11,374 nt of DNA. It comes from Paludibacter sp. (GTDB lineage: Bacteria > Bacteroidota > Bacteroidia > Bacteroidales > Paludibacteraceae). Made by a program: the position numbers and the translations under genes. The notes beneath the pieces are model-generated. The model made no database searches and was not told the origin of the DNA. It was given only the letters and a program-made list of their open reading frames with translations. Below, piece after piece: positions 1 through 6,034 of the stretch (position 1 is its first letter; every line of letters begins with the position of its first letter). The stretch spans positions 1 to 11,374 of the forward strand of contig JAITXR010000292.1 of assembly GCA_031284665.1 (NCBI GenBank), given 5' to 3'.

Positions 1-1232
1 TATTTTACCGGATACCACGCTGCCAAAAAGCCCATTAAAAGCACTGTGGCAAATATGGATGCAATGTCCGAAAAATGAGTGATAACAGGATATGCATCAA
101 TAATATAACCTGCGCCAAGTGTTACAATTTTGAAATATTGTTGCACTAAACAAAGGCAAGTACCAATTACAATTCCCAATACTCCGCCGATAGCCGAAAC
201 TATCCAGCCTTCGAACAGAAAAATTTGGCGAATAAGTCGGCTGTTAGCACCAAGACTGCGAAGAGTTTGTATATCAGCGCGTTTGTCGATAATCAGCATC
301 GAGAGCGACCCGATTACATTAAAACTTGCTATCAGTAAAATAAAACTTAGAATAAAAAAGGCAAACCATTTTTCCATTTTAAGCAAACGGAAAAAAACTT
401 CCTGCTGTTCGTAGCGATTTTTCACAAGATAATTGCTGCCCAGCAGGTTTTTTATTTGTTTTTTCACTTTTTCGACATTTGCCGAATTTGCCACTTTCAC
501 TTCTACCGCAGTAACTTGTAGGCTGTCGTATTCAAAAAGTTCGCGGGCAAGCGGCAGCGATACGAGGACAAAACGCTCGTCGTAATCAGCCTGATTGGTA
601 GCAAAAATGCCGGAAGCATAAAGTGCGGAATAATTCATACTGCGGTCGGGGCGGAGCAGATTGATTTTTTCGTTTCGTTTAGGGGCGTAAATATAGAGCG
701 GGTCGATAAACTGCGCGCCCATCCCCAAATGTTCGGCAACTCCAATTCCCAAAACCGCCCTCTCGAAAGCACCATCAAAAACCTCAAATTTGCCATCGTA
801 AATAATGCTGTCGATTCCTGTAAGTTGCGCAAAATTGTCGGAAACACCTTTGATAACTGCCGGTAATTGTCGGTCGGCAAAACGTAACAAAGCATTTTCC
901 TCCACAATCTCAGTAAACACAGCCACTTGCTCAAGATTTTTAACGGCGAGCAGCGAATCGTTTATCTCAAAATATTTACCTTTTAACGCCGTAATTCGTA
1001 TATCAGGGTCAAAAGCCGAAAACATATCGCCTATCAAGCCTTCAAAACCATTGAAACACGACATTACTATCACCAAAGCCGCTGTGCCGATTGCCACGCC
1101 AATAGCCGAAATGCCCGAAATAATATTGATTATATTATGCGATTTGGGCGAAAAGACATACCTGAAAGCCACTCGTAACGCAAACGAATAGCCTCGTGCT
1201 TTGTATTTTATTTTGGAGAAATCGCCTGCCAT
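1..1232 (-). CDS. LolC/LolE-type (FtsX-like) ABC transporter permease, partial at its 3' end
   Basis: Reading leftward from an ATG at 1232, the frame is open for 410 codons to the window edge, where the gene is cut. An in-frame stop at 1245-1247 makes this ATG the only possible start. The product has one N-terminal membrane segment (about residues 35-60), a large extracytoplasmic domain (about 60-285), then three more segments (about 289-314, 343-366 and 388-407). The region DIQTLRSLGANSRLIRQIF followed by EGW..SAIGG is the typical FtsX/MacB-like signature. This four-segment layout and roughly 410-residue length fit LolC/LolE, inner-membrane subunits that with the ATPase LolD move lipoproteins from the inner membrane toward the outer membrane. 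Only a few residues should be missing. It starts 12 bp after rpiB ends, so the two are probably co-transcribed. LolC and LolE cannot be told apart here, and another FtsX-family exporter is possible. Confidence 0.87.
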   Translation of the reverse strand, partial: MAGDFSKIKYKARGYSFALRVAFRYVFSPKSHNIINIISGISAIGVAIGTAALVIVMSCFNGFEGLIGDMFSAFDPDIRITALKGKYFEINDSLLAVKNLEQVAVFTEIVEENALLRFADRQLPAVIKGVSDNFAQLTGIDSIIYDGKFEVFDGAFERAVLGIGVAEHLGMGAQFIDPLYIYAPKRNEKINLLRPDRSMNYSALYASGIFATNQADYDERFVLVSLPLARELFEYDSLQVTAVEVKVANSANVEKVKKQIKNLLGSNYLVKNRYEQQEVFFRLLKMEKWFAFFILSFILLIASFNVIGSLSMLIIDKRADIQTLRSLGANSRLIRQIFLFEGWIVSAIGGVLGIVIGTCLCLVQQYFKIVTLGAGYIIDAYPVITHFSDIASIFATVLLMGFLAAWYPVK

Positions 1233-1244
1233 TTTATTACAAAA

Positions 1245-1700
1245 TTAACATGTAATTTCTATTTTTTCAATTCGCCGTTGATGCCGCCCACCTTCAAAAT
1301 TAGTGGTAAAAAACGCATCTACAATGGCGCGGGCTTCGTCAGGAGCAATAAATCGGGCAGGGAGCGCAAGCACATTTGCATTATTGTGAGCGCGAGCAAG
1401 GCGGGCAATTTCGGGTAGCCAGCAGATAGCAGAACGTACGCCTGCGTGTCGGTTGGCAGTGATATTAATGCCATTACCGGAGCCACAGCACGAAATGCCA
1501 AAACGATATTCGCCACTTTCGATGGCGGCTGCCATTGCGTGAGCAAAATCCGGATAATCGCTGCTTGCTGACGAATATGCTCCAAAATCTTTATAATCGG
1601 TCAAACCGAGTGATTTCAAGTAATCAATCACTTGATTTTTAAGTTCGTAACCGGCGTGGTCGGAGCAAAAGGCTATTTTTAATTCGGGGATTGGGTGCAT
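1245..1700 (-). CDS. rpiB: Ribose-5-phosphate isomerase B
   Basis: This 151-residue protein should interconvert ribose 5-phosphate and ribulose 5-phosphate in the non-oxidative pentose phosphate pathway in the cytosol. RpiB/LacAB family marks run the full length: SDHAGYELK at 13-21, the phosphate-loop and catalytic-cysteine region CCGSGNGI at 71-78 (C72 aligns with the catalytic Cys of E. coli RpiB), ANRHAGVR at 82-89, HNNANVL at 105-111 with the conserved His105, and the C-terminal EGGRHQRRIEKI. The length is normal for the family. The ATG at 1700 has no Shine-Dalgarno sequence, as is usual in Bacteroidota. The permease gene starts 12 bp downstream and is probably in the same transcript, though the functions are unrelated. 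The upstream spacer to ung carries inverted clusters of GAAGTTA repeats. Confidence 0.97.
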   Translation of the reverse strand: MHPIPELKIAFCSDHAGYELKNQVIDYLKSLGLTDYKDFGAYSSASSDYPDFAHAMAAAIESGEYRFGISCCGSGNGINITANRHAGVRSAICWLPEIARLARAHNNANVLALPARFIAPDEARAIVDAFFTTNFEGGRHQRRIEKIEITC

Positions 1701-1713
1701 TAAATAAGTTTAT

Positions 1714-1878
1714 AAAGTTAGAAGTTACAGAAGTTATATGGTTTATTAAAGTGTGAAAATAGACTGCTATTGTGTGTTCCGTCAAATCCTGATTCCGACA
1801 AAAAAAATAAAGAAATAATGCTGTACATACTCCTACAGCACGATAACTTCCCTAACTTCATTTAACTTCTATAACTTC
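1714..1878. repeat. Inverted clusters of the heptamer GAAGTTA
   Basis: The spacer between ung and rpiB has GAAGTTA or near copies on the plus strand at 1714-1720 (AAAGTTA), 1721-1727 and 1730-1736. Four exact copies lie in the opposite orientation (TAACTTC) at 1844-1850, 1853-1859, 1863-1869 and 1872-1878. The 16-nt segment 1721-1736 matches the reverse complement of 1863-1878 at 15 of 16 positions, so a transcript across the spacer could fold into a long stem closing a loop of about 126 nt. No transposase or coding frame is present between the arms. Function unknown. Confidence 0.75.
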
Positions 1879-1884
1879 AGACCA

Positions 1885-2553
1885 CTAATTTTTCCATTCA
1901 ATTTTTTCGATTCCGTGTTCGGCAAGATAATTGTTTGCAGCCGAAAAATGTCCGCAGCCTATAAATCCTCGATATGCCGAGAGCGGCGACGGATGTGGGG
2001 CTTTGAGAATTAAATGTTTGTCGGACGAAATGAACGCCGATTTTTGTTGCGCATAATTTCCCCAAAGCATAAAAACGATATTTGAACGTTGCTCGGCGAG
2101 CAGTTTAATAGCGGCATCGGTAAAAGTTTCCCATCCGCGCCCTTGATGCGAGCCTGCCAAATGCGCCCTGACCGTCAGCGTAGCGTTGAGCAAAAGCACG
2201 CCCTGCTCCGCCCATTTTTGAAGATTGCCGGTTTGAGGCATCGGCTGACCGTAATCGCGCTCTATTTCTTTGAAAATATTGATTAGCGAAGGCGGAAGTG
2301 CTATCCCATCGTTTACCGAAAAACAAAGTCCGTGAGCCTGACCTTCGCCGTGATACGGGTCTTGACCAAGAATTACAACTTTTACTTTGTCGAACGGACA
2401 AGTGTCGAAAGCATTGAAAATCAGGCGAGCAGGAGGAAATATCAGTGTTTTTTGATATTCTGTTTTCACAAATTCAACAAGTTTTTCAAAATATGATTTG
2501 CTAAATTCCGACTGCAAAACGTTTTTCCACGACTGTTCTATTTTTACATCCAT
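1885..2553 (-). CDS. ung: Uracil-DNA glycosylase, family 1
   Basis: This 222-residue enzyme removes uracil from DNA as the first step of base excision repair. All family-1 motifs are present: the water-activating loop GQDPYH at 63-68 with catalytic Asp65, FSV at 78-80 on the uracil-binding floor, LLLNATLTV at 120-128 with Asn123 for uracil recognition, GRGWETFTD at 138-146, and the minor-groove intercalation loop HPSPLS at 187-192 with His187. The length matches bacterial Ung proteins and nothing is missing. The start is the ATG at 2553, preceded on the same strand by a TAATTTTGC promoter-like box about 20 bp away. It lies 197 bp downstream of ispG in the same direction but appears to have its own promoter. 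Confidence 0.98.
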   Translation of the reverse strand: MDVKIEQSWKNVLQSEFSKSYFEKLVEFVKTEYQKTLIFPPARLIFNAFDTCPFDKVKVVILGQDPYHGEGQAHGLCFSVNDGIALPPSLINIFKEIERDYGQPMPQTGNLQKWAEQGVLLLNATLTVRAHLAGSHQGRGWETFTDAAIKLLAEQRSNIVFMLWGNYAQQKSAFISSDKHLILKAPHPSPLSAYRGFIGCGHFSAANNYLAEHGIEKIEWKN

Positions 2554-2573
2554 AATGAAACTGTTTGATTATG

Positions 2574-2581
2574 CAAAATTA
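2574..2581 (-). promoter_or_regulatory. Candidate -7 box for ung
   Basis: The minus strand reads TAATTTTG followed by C, a perfect match to the Bacteroidota -7 consensus TAnnTTTG(Y), about 20 bp before the ung ATG. No TTTG is present at the expected -33 distance, so the promoter is supported by one element only. Transcription would start near 2567, leaving a very short leader. Confidence 0.4.
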
Positions 2582-2589
2582 AAAAAAAG

Positions 2590-2660
2590 TTTGAGAAAAA
2601 TTTGAGAAAAATTTGAAAATTTGAATGTTTGAATGGTTTGAGAAATTTGAACGGTTTGAG
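2590..2660. repeat. Degenerate TTTGA direct-repeat tract
   Basis: TTTGA recurs eight times in the ung/ispG spacer, first at an 11-bp step (TTTGAGAAAAA twice), then at 8-bp and 9-bp steps with variant tails (TTTGAATG, TTTGAGAAA, TTTGAACGG). It is non-coding and looks like a decayed tandem array. No function is evident. Confidence 0.6.
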
Positions 2661-2662
2661 AA

Positions 2663-2690
2663 GTAGAGACAAGGCATGCCTTGTCTGTAC
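2663..2690. repeat. 28-nt palindrome, REP-like
   Basis: The core agacaaggcatgccttgtct (2667-2686) is a perfect 20-nt palindrome. It extends to 28 nt with one mismatched pair, giving GTAGAGAC at one end and GTCTGTAC at the other. No T-run follows on either strand, so it does not look like an intrinsic terminator. From memory, dispersed palindromes flanked by GTAGAGAC/GTCTCTAC occur in many Bacteroidota genomes. Whether this one is multicopy cannot be seen from the window. Confidence 0.7.
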
Positions 2691-2730
2691 AGTAGCAAAT
2701 TAATAATCTTTTTTGCCCTTTCGTGCATCT

Positions 2731-2758
2731 TACATTCTACATTTTACATTCTACATTT
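2731..2758. repeat. 14-bp perfect tandem duplication overlapping the ispG stop
   Basis: TACATTCTACATTT occurs twice back to back (2731-2744 and 2745-2758). On the minus strand it is a run of the heptamer RAATGTA. The second copy contains the ispG stop codon (2751-2753), so the repeat supplies the end of the gene. A related ACATTTT array occurs at 7424-7442. Confidence 0.75.
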
Positions 2759-3932
2759 CTAAATTTCCCCAGTCTCCATTATCTTTTATCAATTGTATAA
2801 GTTTTTCGACGGCTTGGATTTCGGGGATATTTTTTTCAACACATTCTTTTTGCCGATACAGACTTACACGCCCTCTGCCTGCTCCTACGTAGCCATAATC
2901 GGCATCTGCCATTTCGCCCGGTCCGTTGACAATGCAGCCCATAACGGCAATTTTCAAGCCGCGAAGTTGCGAAGTGCGGGCTTTTATTTCGGCAATAACT
3001 GTCTGAATATCAAACAATGTCCGCCCGCAACTTGGGCACGAAATATATTCTGTGCGGGTAATGCGACTGCGGGCAGCCTGCAAAATTCCGTATGCAACCG
3101 GAATTTCGTTTTCGGGCGGCTCGCTCAACGACACGCGAATAGTATCGCCAATGCCGTCAACCAGCAGCGAGCCAATACCAATAGCCGATTTTAGCCGCCC
3201 ATCTTCGCCTTCGCCCGCCTCGGTAACACCAAGATGCAGCGGAAAATGGAAATCTTCGGCATCCATTTTTTCGACCAAAAGACGGACTGCATTTATCATA
3301 AGCACTGTGTTTGAGGCTTTTAGCGAGATTACAACTTGGTCAAAATTTTGCTTGCGGCAAACTCGCAGCAGTTCCAAACAACTTTCGACCATCCCGAGCG
3401 GCGTATCTCCATAACGATTTAACATTCGGGGACTTAGCGAGCCGTGATTTACCCCAATCCGAACAGCAGTGTTATGTTTTTTGCAAATAGTGAGAAATTC
3501 GGTAAATTTTTCTTCGAGCAATATTTGCTCCTGCTCAAACTCTGCAATACTGTAATTATCGCCATCAGGCTTAATCGATTTTACAAAATTTCCGGGGTTT
3601 ATACGCACTTTTTCCACCACAGTTGCAGCAAGCATAGCCGCCGCCGTATTGAAATGAATATCAGCCACTAACGGCACATTACAATTTTGTTCACGAAGTA
3701 CAGCACGGATTTTTGCCAAACTTTCCACTTCGTTGATTCCTTGTGTAGTAAATCGCACAAGTTCGCTGCCAGCCGCTACCGCCCGCAAACATTGAGCCAC
3801 CGAGCCTGCAATGTCGTTAGTATCGGTATTTGCCATTGTCTGCACACGCACAGGATTATTGCCGCCAATAACGAGATTTCCAACTTTTACTTCGATTGTG
3901 GGGCGACGTAAATATTCATTTTTTTTGTACAT
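2751..3932 (-). CDS. ispG: 4-hydroxy-3-methylbut-2-en-1-yl diphosphate synthase (IspG/GcpE), short form
   Basis: IspG reduces methylerythritol 2,4-cyclodiphosphate to HMBPP in the MEP isoprenoid pathway using a [4Fe-4S] cluster. From the ATG at 3932 the protein has 393 residues: a TIM barrel (about 8-285) with VADIHFN and VRIGVNHGSLS, and a C-terminal cluster domain. The cluster ligands are Cys299 and Cys302 (in SCPSCGRT), Cys333 and Glu340 (in MGCIVNGPGE). The sequence resembles the large Bacteroidetes/plant type (for example GEMADADYGYVGAG), but the large domain normally inserted between barrel and cluster domain is absent: barrel end and EYISCPSC are joined by about ten residues. The frame is open to an ATG at 4004, but that start overlaps the divergent neighbour and adds 24 residues before the conserved YLRRPTIEVKVGNL, so 3932 is preferred. 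Confidence 0.96.
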   Translation of the reverse strand: MYKKNEYLRRPTIEVKVGNLVIGGNNPVRVQTMANTDTNDIAGSVAQCLRAVAAGSELVRFTTQGINEVESLAKIRAVLREQNCNVPLVADIHFNTAAAMLAATVVEKVRINPGNFVKSIKPDGDNYSIAEFEQEQILLEEKFTEFLTICKKHNTAVRIGVNHGSLSPRMLNRYGDTPLGMVESCLELLRVCRKQNFDQVVISLKASNTVLMINAVRLLVEKMDAEDFHFPLHLGVTEAGEGEDGRLKSAIGIGSLLVDGIGDTIRVSLSEPPENEIPVAYGILQAARSRITRTEYISCPSCGRTLFDIQTVIAEIKARTSQLRGLKIAVMGCIVNGPGEMADADYGYVGAGRGRVSLYRQKECVEKNIPEIQAVEKLIQLIKDNGDWGNLEM

Positions 3933-3954
3933 AAAAATATTTTTTTTAATTTTG
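3924..3954 (+). promoter_or_regulatory. Bacteroidota-type promoter of the DUF4293 gene
   Basis: TTTG at 3924-3927, a 19-nt spacer and TAATTTTG at 3947-3954 followed by C match the -33 (TTTG) and -7 (TAnnTTTG) elements of the primary sigma factor in Bacteroidota, at the expected spacing. The start of transcription would be near 3961, giving a leader of about 26 nt before the ATG at 3987. The -33 element overlaps the first codons of the divergent ispG. Confidence 0.6.
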
Positions 3955-3986
3955 CGTTCTAATAATTCTAAATCACTAAAAAAACT

Positions 3987-4448
3987 ATGCTCCAACGAAT
4001 TCAAACTCTTTATATTCTGATAGTTGTAATTCTATCTATTGTTACTTTATTAATGCCGCCCGTTGTTTTATATCCTGCATTTGCCGCCGGATTCAACAGT
4101 TATTCCATTGGCATACAGGGACTTTATCTTACGGGCGATGCCGGCGAATTAATTGTAAGCAATTTATTTTGTCTTACAGCCATTGCTGCCATTATTCCAA
4201 TTGTTGCGTTAATCACAATTTTTCTGTACAAAAAACGCCCGCTGCAAATTCGGCTTTCGATTGTCAATATTATTTTACTTGCCGGATATTACGCCGTATT
4301 ATTCATCTATTTTTGGCAAATCGACATCAAATGGAATTTAACTTTTTTTGCCGCCATTCCTTTAATAAATATCATCTTTTACTTATTGGCAATCAAAGCA
4401 ATAGCAAAAGACGAAGCATTAATAAAATCGTTAAACAGACTGCGTTAA
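3987..4448 (+). CDS. DUF4293 family integral membrane protein
   Basis: This 153-residue hydrophobic protein has four predicted membrane segments (about residues 7-30, 57-81, 89-110 and 118-139), a short extracytoplasmic loop (30-56) and a charged cytoplasmic tail KDEALIKSLNRLR. The start MLQRIQTLYI, the four-segment plan and the tail ending in a KDE..I.SL.RLR motif fit DUF4293, a family I know only from Bacteroidota and whose function is unknown. The ATG at 3987 follows a well-formed promoter. The gene is divergent from ispG and convergent with fic, from which it is separated by only 35 bp with no hairpin terminator. Nothing in the context suggests a role beyond the inner membrane. Confidence 0.85.
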   Translation: MLQRIQTLYILIVVILSIVTLLMPPVVLYPAFAAGFNSYSIGIQGLYLTGDAGELIVSNLFCLTAIAAIIPIVALITIFLYKKRPLQIRLSIVNIILLAGYYAVLFIYFWQIDIKWNLTFFAAIPLINIIFYLLAIKAIAKDEALIKSLNRLR

Positions 4449-4483
4449 TCGTTTTGGTTTTTCATTCGTTTGCAAGTTTGTTT

Positions 4484-5779
4484 TCAAAATTGATTTTTTA
4501 TTAAATCATCAAATTTTTCGGATTTGATATAACTTTTTTTGACTTTATTTAATTGTATTTCAGATAAATATCCGAGCAAAACCAACCCGTCTAAGTCAGT
4601 TCTTGCCGTGAAGTTAGAAACCGAAAACCTGTTTTCTATTTCTTTGACCGAAAAACAAAGATTGGAATTTTCGCGTACAAGTTTCAGAATTTGTGCCTGT
4701 CGAGGGTTTATACCTTTGATATTTGCAAGTAATAAAATACTGTTGTGCTCTTCGGCTTTGCGTTTCAGGTATAGTTTTAGTTCTTCAAAGGCTTTTTTCA
4801 TCGTACGAAGGTTATATAAAATAAAGTAAGTCAAATCATTATCATCGTATTCGGTATAAAGAAATGCATTTTCGTACATTTTTTTTGTTTTGTAGATAAT
4901 ACGCGAAATCGACATATATTCAATCATCCAATAGCCTTTTTTGAGCATATACCAATAGAAAAGCGAGCGAGCAGTTCGCCCGTTACCATCGGCAAAAGGG
5001 TGAAAATACGACAGCATAAAATGAACGATTATTCCTTTTATAATCGGGTGAATAAATGTTTTATCCGTTTTGTTGAAAAACTTTTCCATATCAGCAAGCA
5101 GCGTTTCCAATTCTTCGTAATGCGGTGGAGTATGCGCAATGTCGCCTGTAATTCCGTCCATTACAAGAATATCGTTATGTTGGCGGATTTTACCGGCATC
5201 GACAGCATCATCCAAAGTTCCGGCAGTCATTGAACGATGAATGTCCAAGAGTTGCGGAATTGAAAAATCATCCCCTGCGTGTTCTTTTATATGATTGATA
5301 GTTAGATAATTATTCAAAATCATTTGTTGCCCCTTGTTTTTTGGCTTTTCGCTTTTGCGCAGCATATCTTTTGCAACTTTTCGCGTAGTGGCTGCGCCTT
5401 CCATTTGGCTCGAAGCAATCGCCTCTTCCATAATTGACGATACAAGATAGGCGTTTTTGTTTTCGCTCGGAATAAGATTTTCGCCCGTCAAACTGCCACC
5501 AATATTCATATCAAAATAGTGCAGTAATTCTAACATTTCATCGGTAACCATATAACTGAAACGATAGTTGCCAAATGAAACAAGCGTACGGTTTAATTGC
5601 CGCAAAAATTTCAGAGCAAACCACAGCGATTTATTATCGGCAATCGCGTTAGTGGACAGGTATTTTACCTTATCCCAATATGGATAATCAGCATTTGCAG
5701 TTTGTATTTCGGGCAAAAATGCGTTTTTATACGAATCTGATTTTTCCTGCTTGGTGGCTATAGGTGGGTGTTCTAACAT
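4484..5779 (-). CDS. Fic-domain protein (probable AMP transferase) with N-terminal inhibitory motif and C-terminal winged helix
   Basis: Fic proteins usually transfer AMP from ATP to a hydroxyl side chain of a target protein. From the ATG at 5779 the product has 431 residues. The core motif HPFADGNGR lies at 260-268, with His260 as general base, Asp264 for the metal and Arg271 (GRTAR) for ATP. The upstream SSQMEG (123-128) matches the inhibitory motif [S/T]xxxE[G/N]; Glu127 would pair with Arg271 and block ATP, which makes this a class II, self-inhibited Fic. IRQHNDILV followed by TPPHYEEL forms the target flap. Residues about 358-412 look like a winged helix-turn-helix (SVKEIENRFSVSNFTARTDL), typical of the Fic/HTH subtype. 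The frame also opens at a GTG (5791), four codons earlier; the ATG is preferred. No antitoxin-like partner gene is adjacent. Target unknown. Confidence 0.94.
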   Translation of the reverse strand: MLEHPPIATKQEKSDSYKNAFLPEIQTANADYPYWDKVKYLSTNAIADNKSLWFALKFLRQLNRTLVSFGNYRFSYMVTDEMLELLHYFDMNIGGSLTGENLIPSENKNAYLVSSIMEEAIASSQMEGAATTRKVAKDMLRKSEKPKNKGQQMILNNYLTINHIKEHAGDDFSIPQLLDIHRSMTAGTLDDAVDAGKIRQHNDILVMDGITGDIAHTPPHYEELETLLADMEKFFNKTDKTFIHPIIKGIIVHFMLSYFHPFADGNGRTARSLFYWYMLKKGYWMIEYMSISRIIYKTKKMYENAFLYTEYDDNDLTYFILYNLRTMKKAFEELKLYLKRKAEEHNSILLLANIKGINPRQAQILKLVRENSNLCFSVKEIENRFSVSNFTARTDLDGLVLLGYLSEIQLNKVKKSYIKSEKFDDLIKNQF

Positions 5780-5816
5780 ATTTTTTTTCACTTATGAATT
5801 ACAAATTTTTAAAGTG

Positions 5817-5824
5817 CAAATATA
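5817..5824 (-). promoter_or_regulatory. Candidate -7 box for fic
   Basis: The minus strand reads TATATTTG followed by C, matching TAnnTTTG(Y), about 37 bp before the preferred fic ATG (5779). No TTTG lies at the usual -33 spacing. That position falls inside the 5835-5877 inverted repeat, so an activator or repressor site there is conceivable. Confidence 0.4.
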
Positions 5825-5834
5825 CAACTTTTTT

Positions 5835-5877
5835 TCTTGAAACTTCTTGATTCTCGAAAAATCAAGAAGTTTCAAGA
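5835..5877. repeat. Perfect 18-bp inverted repeat upstream of fic
   Basis: The arms are TCTTGAAACTTCTTGATT (5835-5852) and its exact reverse complement (5860-5877), separated by a 7-nt loop. On the plus strand a run of eight T follows at 5880-5887, the layout of an intrinsic terminator, yet no rightward gene leads into it. On the minus strand, where both neighbours are transcribed, A-runs flank it. It spans the expected -33 region of the fic promoter, so it could also be an operator dyad. Confidence 0.8.
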
Positions 5878-6034
5878 AGTTTTTTTTGTTTTCCAGATAT
5901 TCCTCTGCTGTAAAATCGGTTAATTTGGTGATTATATCGACATCAAAATTTTTCTGACAATGAGTTTTGAAATCAACTTCAAAGTGTATAATGTAAAGTT
6001 GCTTATCTTTGATAATGCTGCTGCCTATTCGTAA

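Larger units (their letters stand above)
5792..6034 (-). pseudogene. Open stretch of 80 codons after the aspartate kinase stop; possible gene remnant
   Basis: Directly after the kinase stop (6035-6037) the same minus-strand frame stays open to a TAA at 5792-5794, without any ATG or convincing alternative start. The first part reads like real protein, with mixed charged and hydrophobic residues such as KDKQLYIIHFEVDFKTHC and DIITKLTDFTAEEYLENK. The last third is low-complexity and encoded by the 5835-5877 inverted repeat and the fic promoter region. The family is not recognised. It may be the 3' end of a gene whose beginning was lost, or chance in AT-rich DNA. Confidence 0.3.

Noticed and set aside
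883..889. CGTAACA motif inside the permease gene, and again at 11234-11240
   Set aside because: Single copies without 11-bp partners or a promoter. A 7-mer is expected about once by chance in this length.
130..1191. Plus-strand and minus-strand open frames (130-414, 635-934, 805-1191) within the permease region
   Set aside because: They overlap a continuous 410-codon permease frame with clear family motifs, which I translated in full without a stop.
2590..2758. CRISPR-like array
   Set aside because: Repeats are 5-14 bp, lack unique spacers of even length, and no cas genes are present.
3933..4004. Upstream ATG of ispG at 4004 (24 extra residues)
   Set aside because: It overlaps the divergent DUF4293 gene and its promoter, and the extra residues precede the normal IspG start region.
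4484..5779. Fic as half of a toxin-antitoxin pair
   Set aside because: No small partner gene is adjacent, and the inhibitory motif is within the same protein (class II), which needs no separate antitoxin.
5835..5887. Hairpin plus T-run as a functional terminator
   Set aside because: The T-run is on the plus strand, but the neighbouring genes are on the minus strand and no rightward gene reads into it, so I annotated it only as an inverted repeat.
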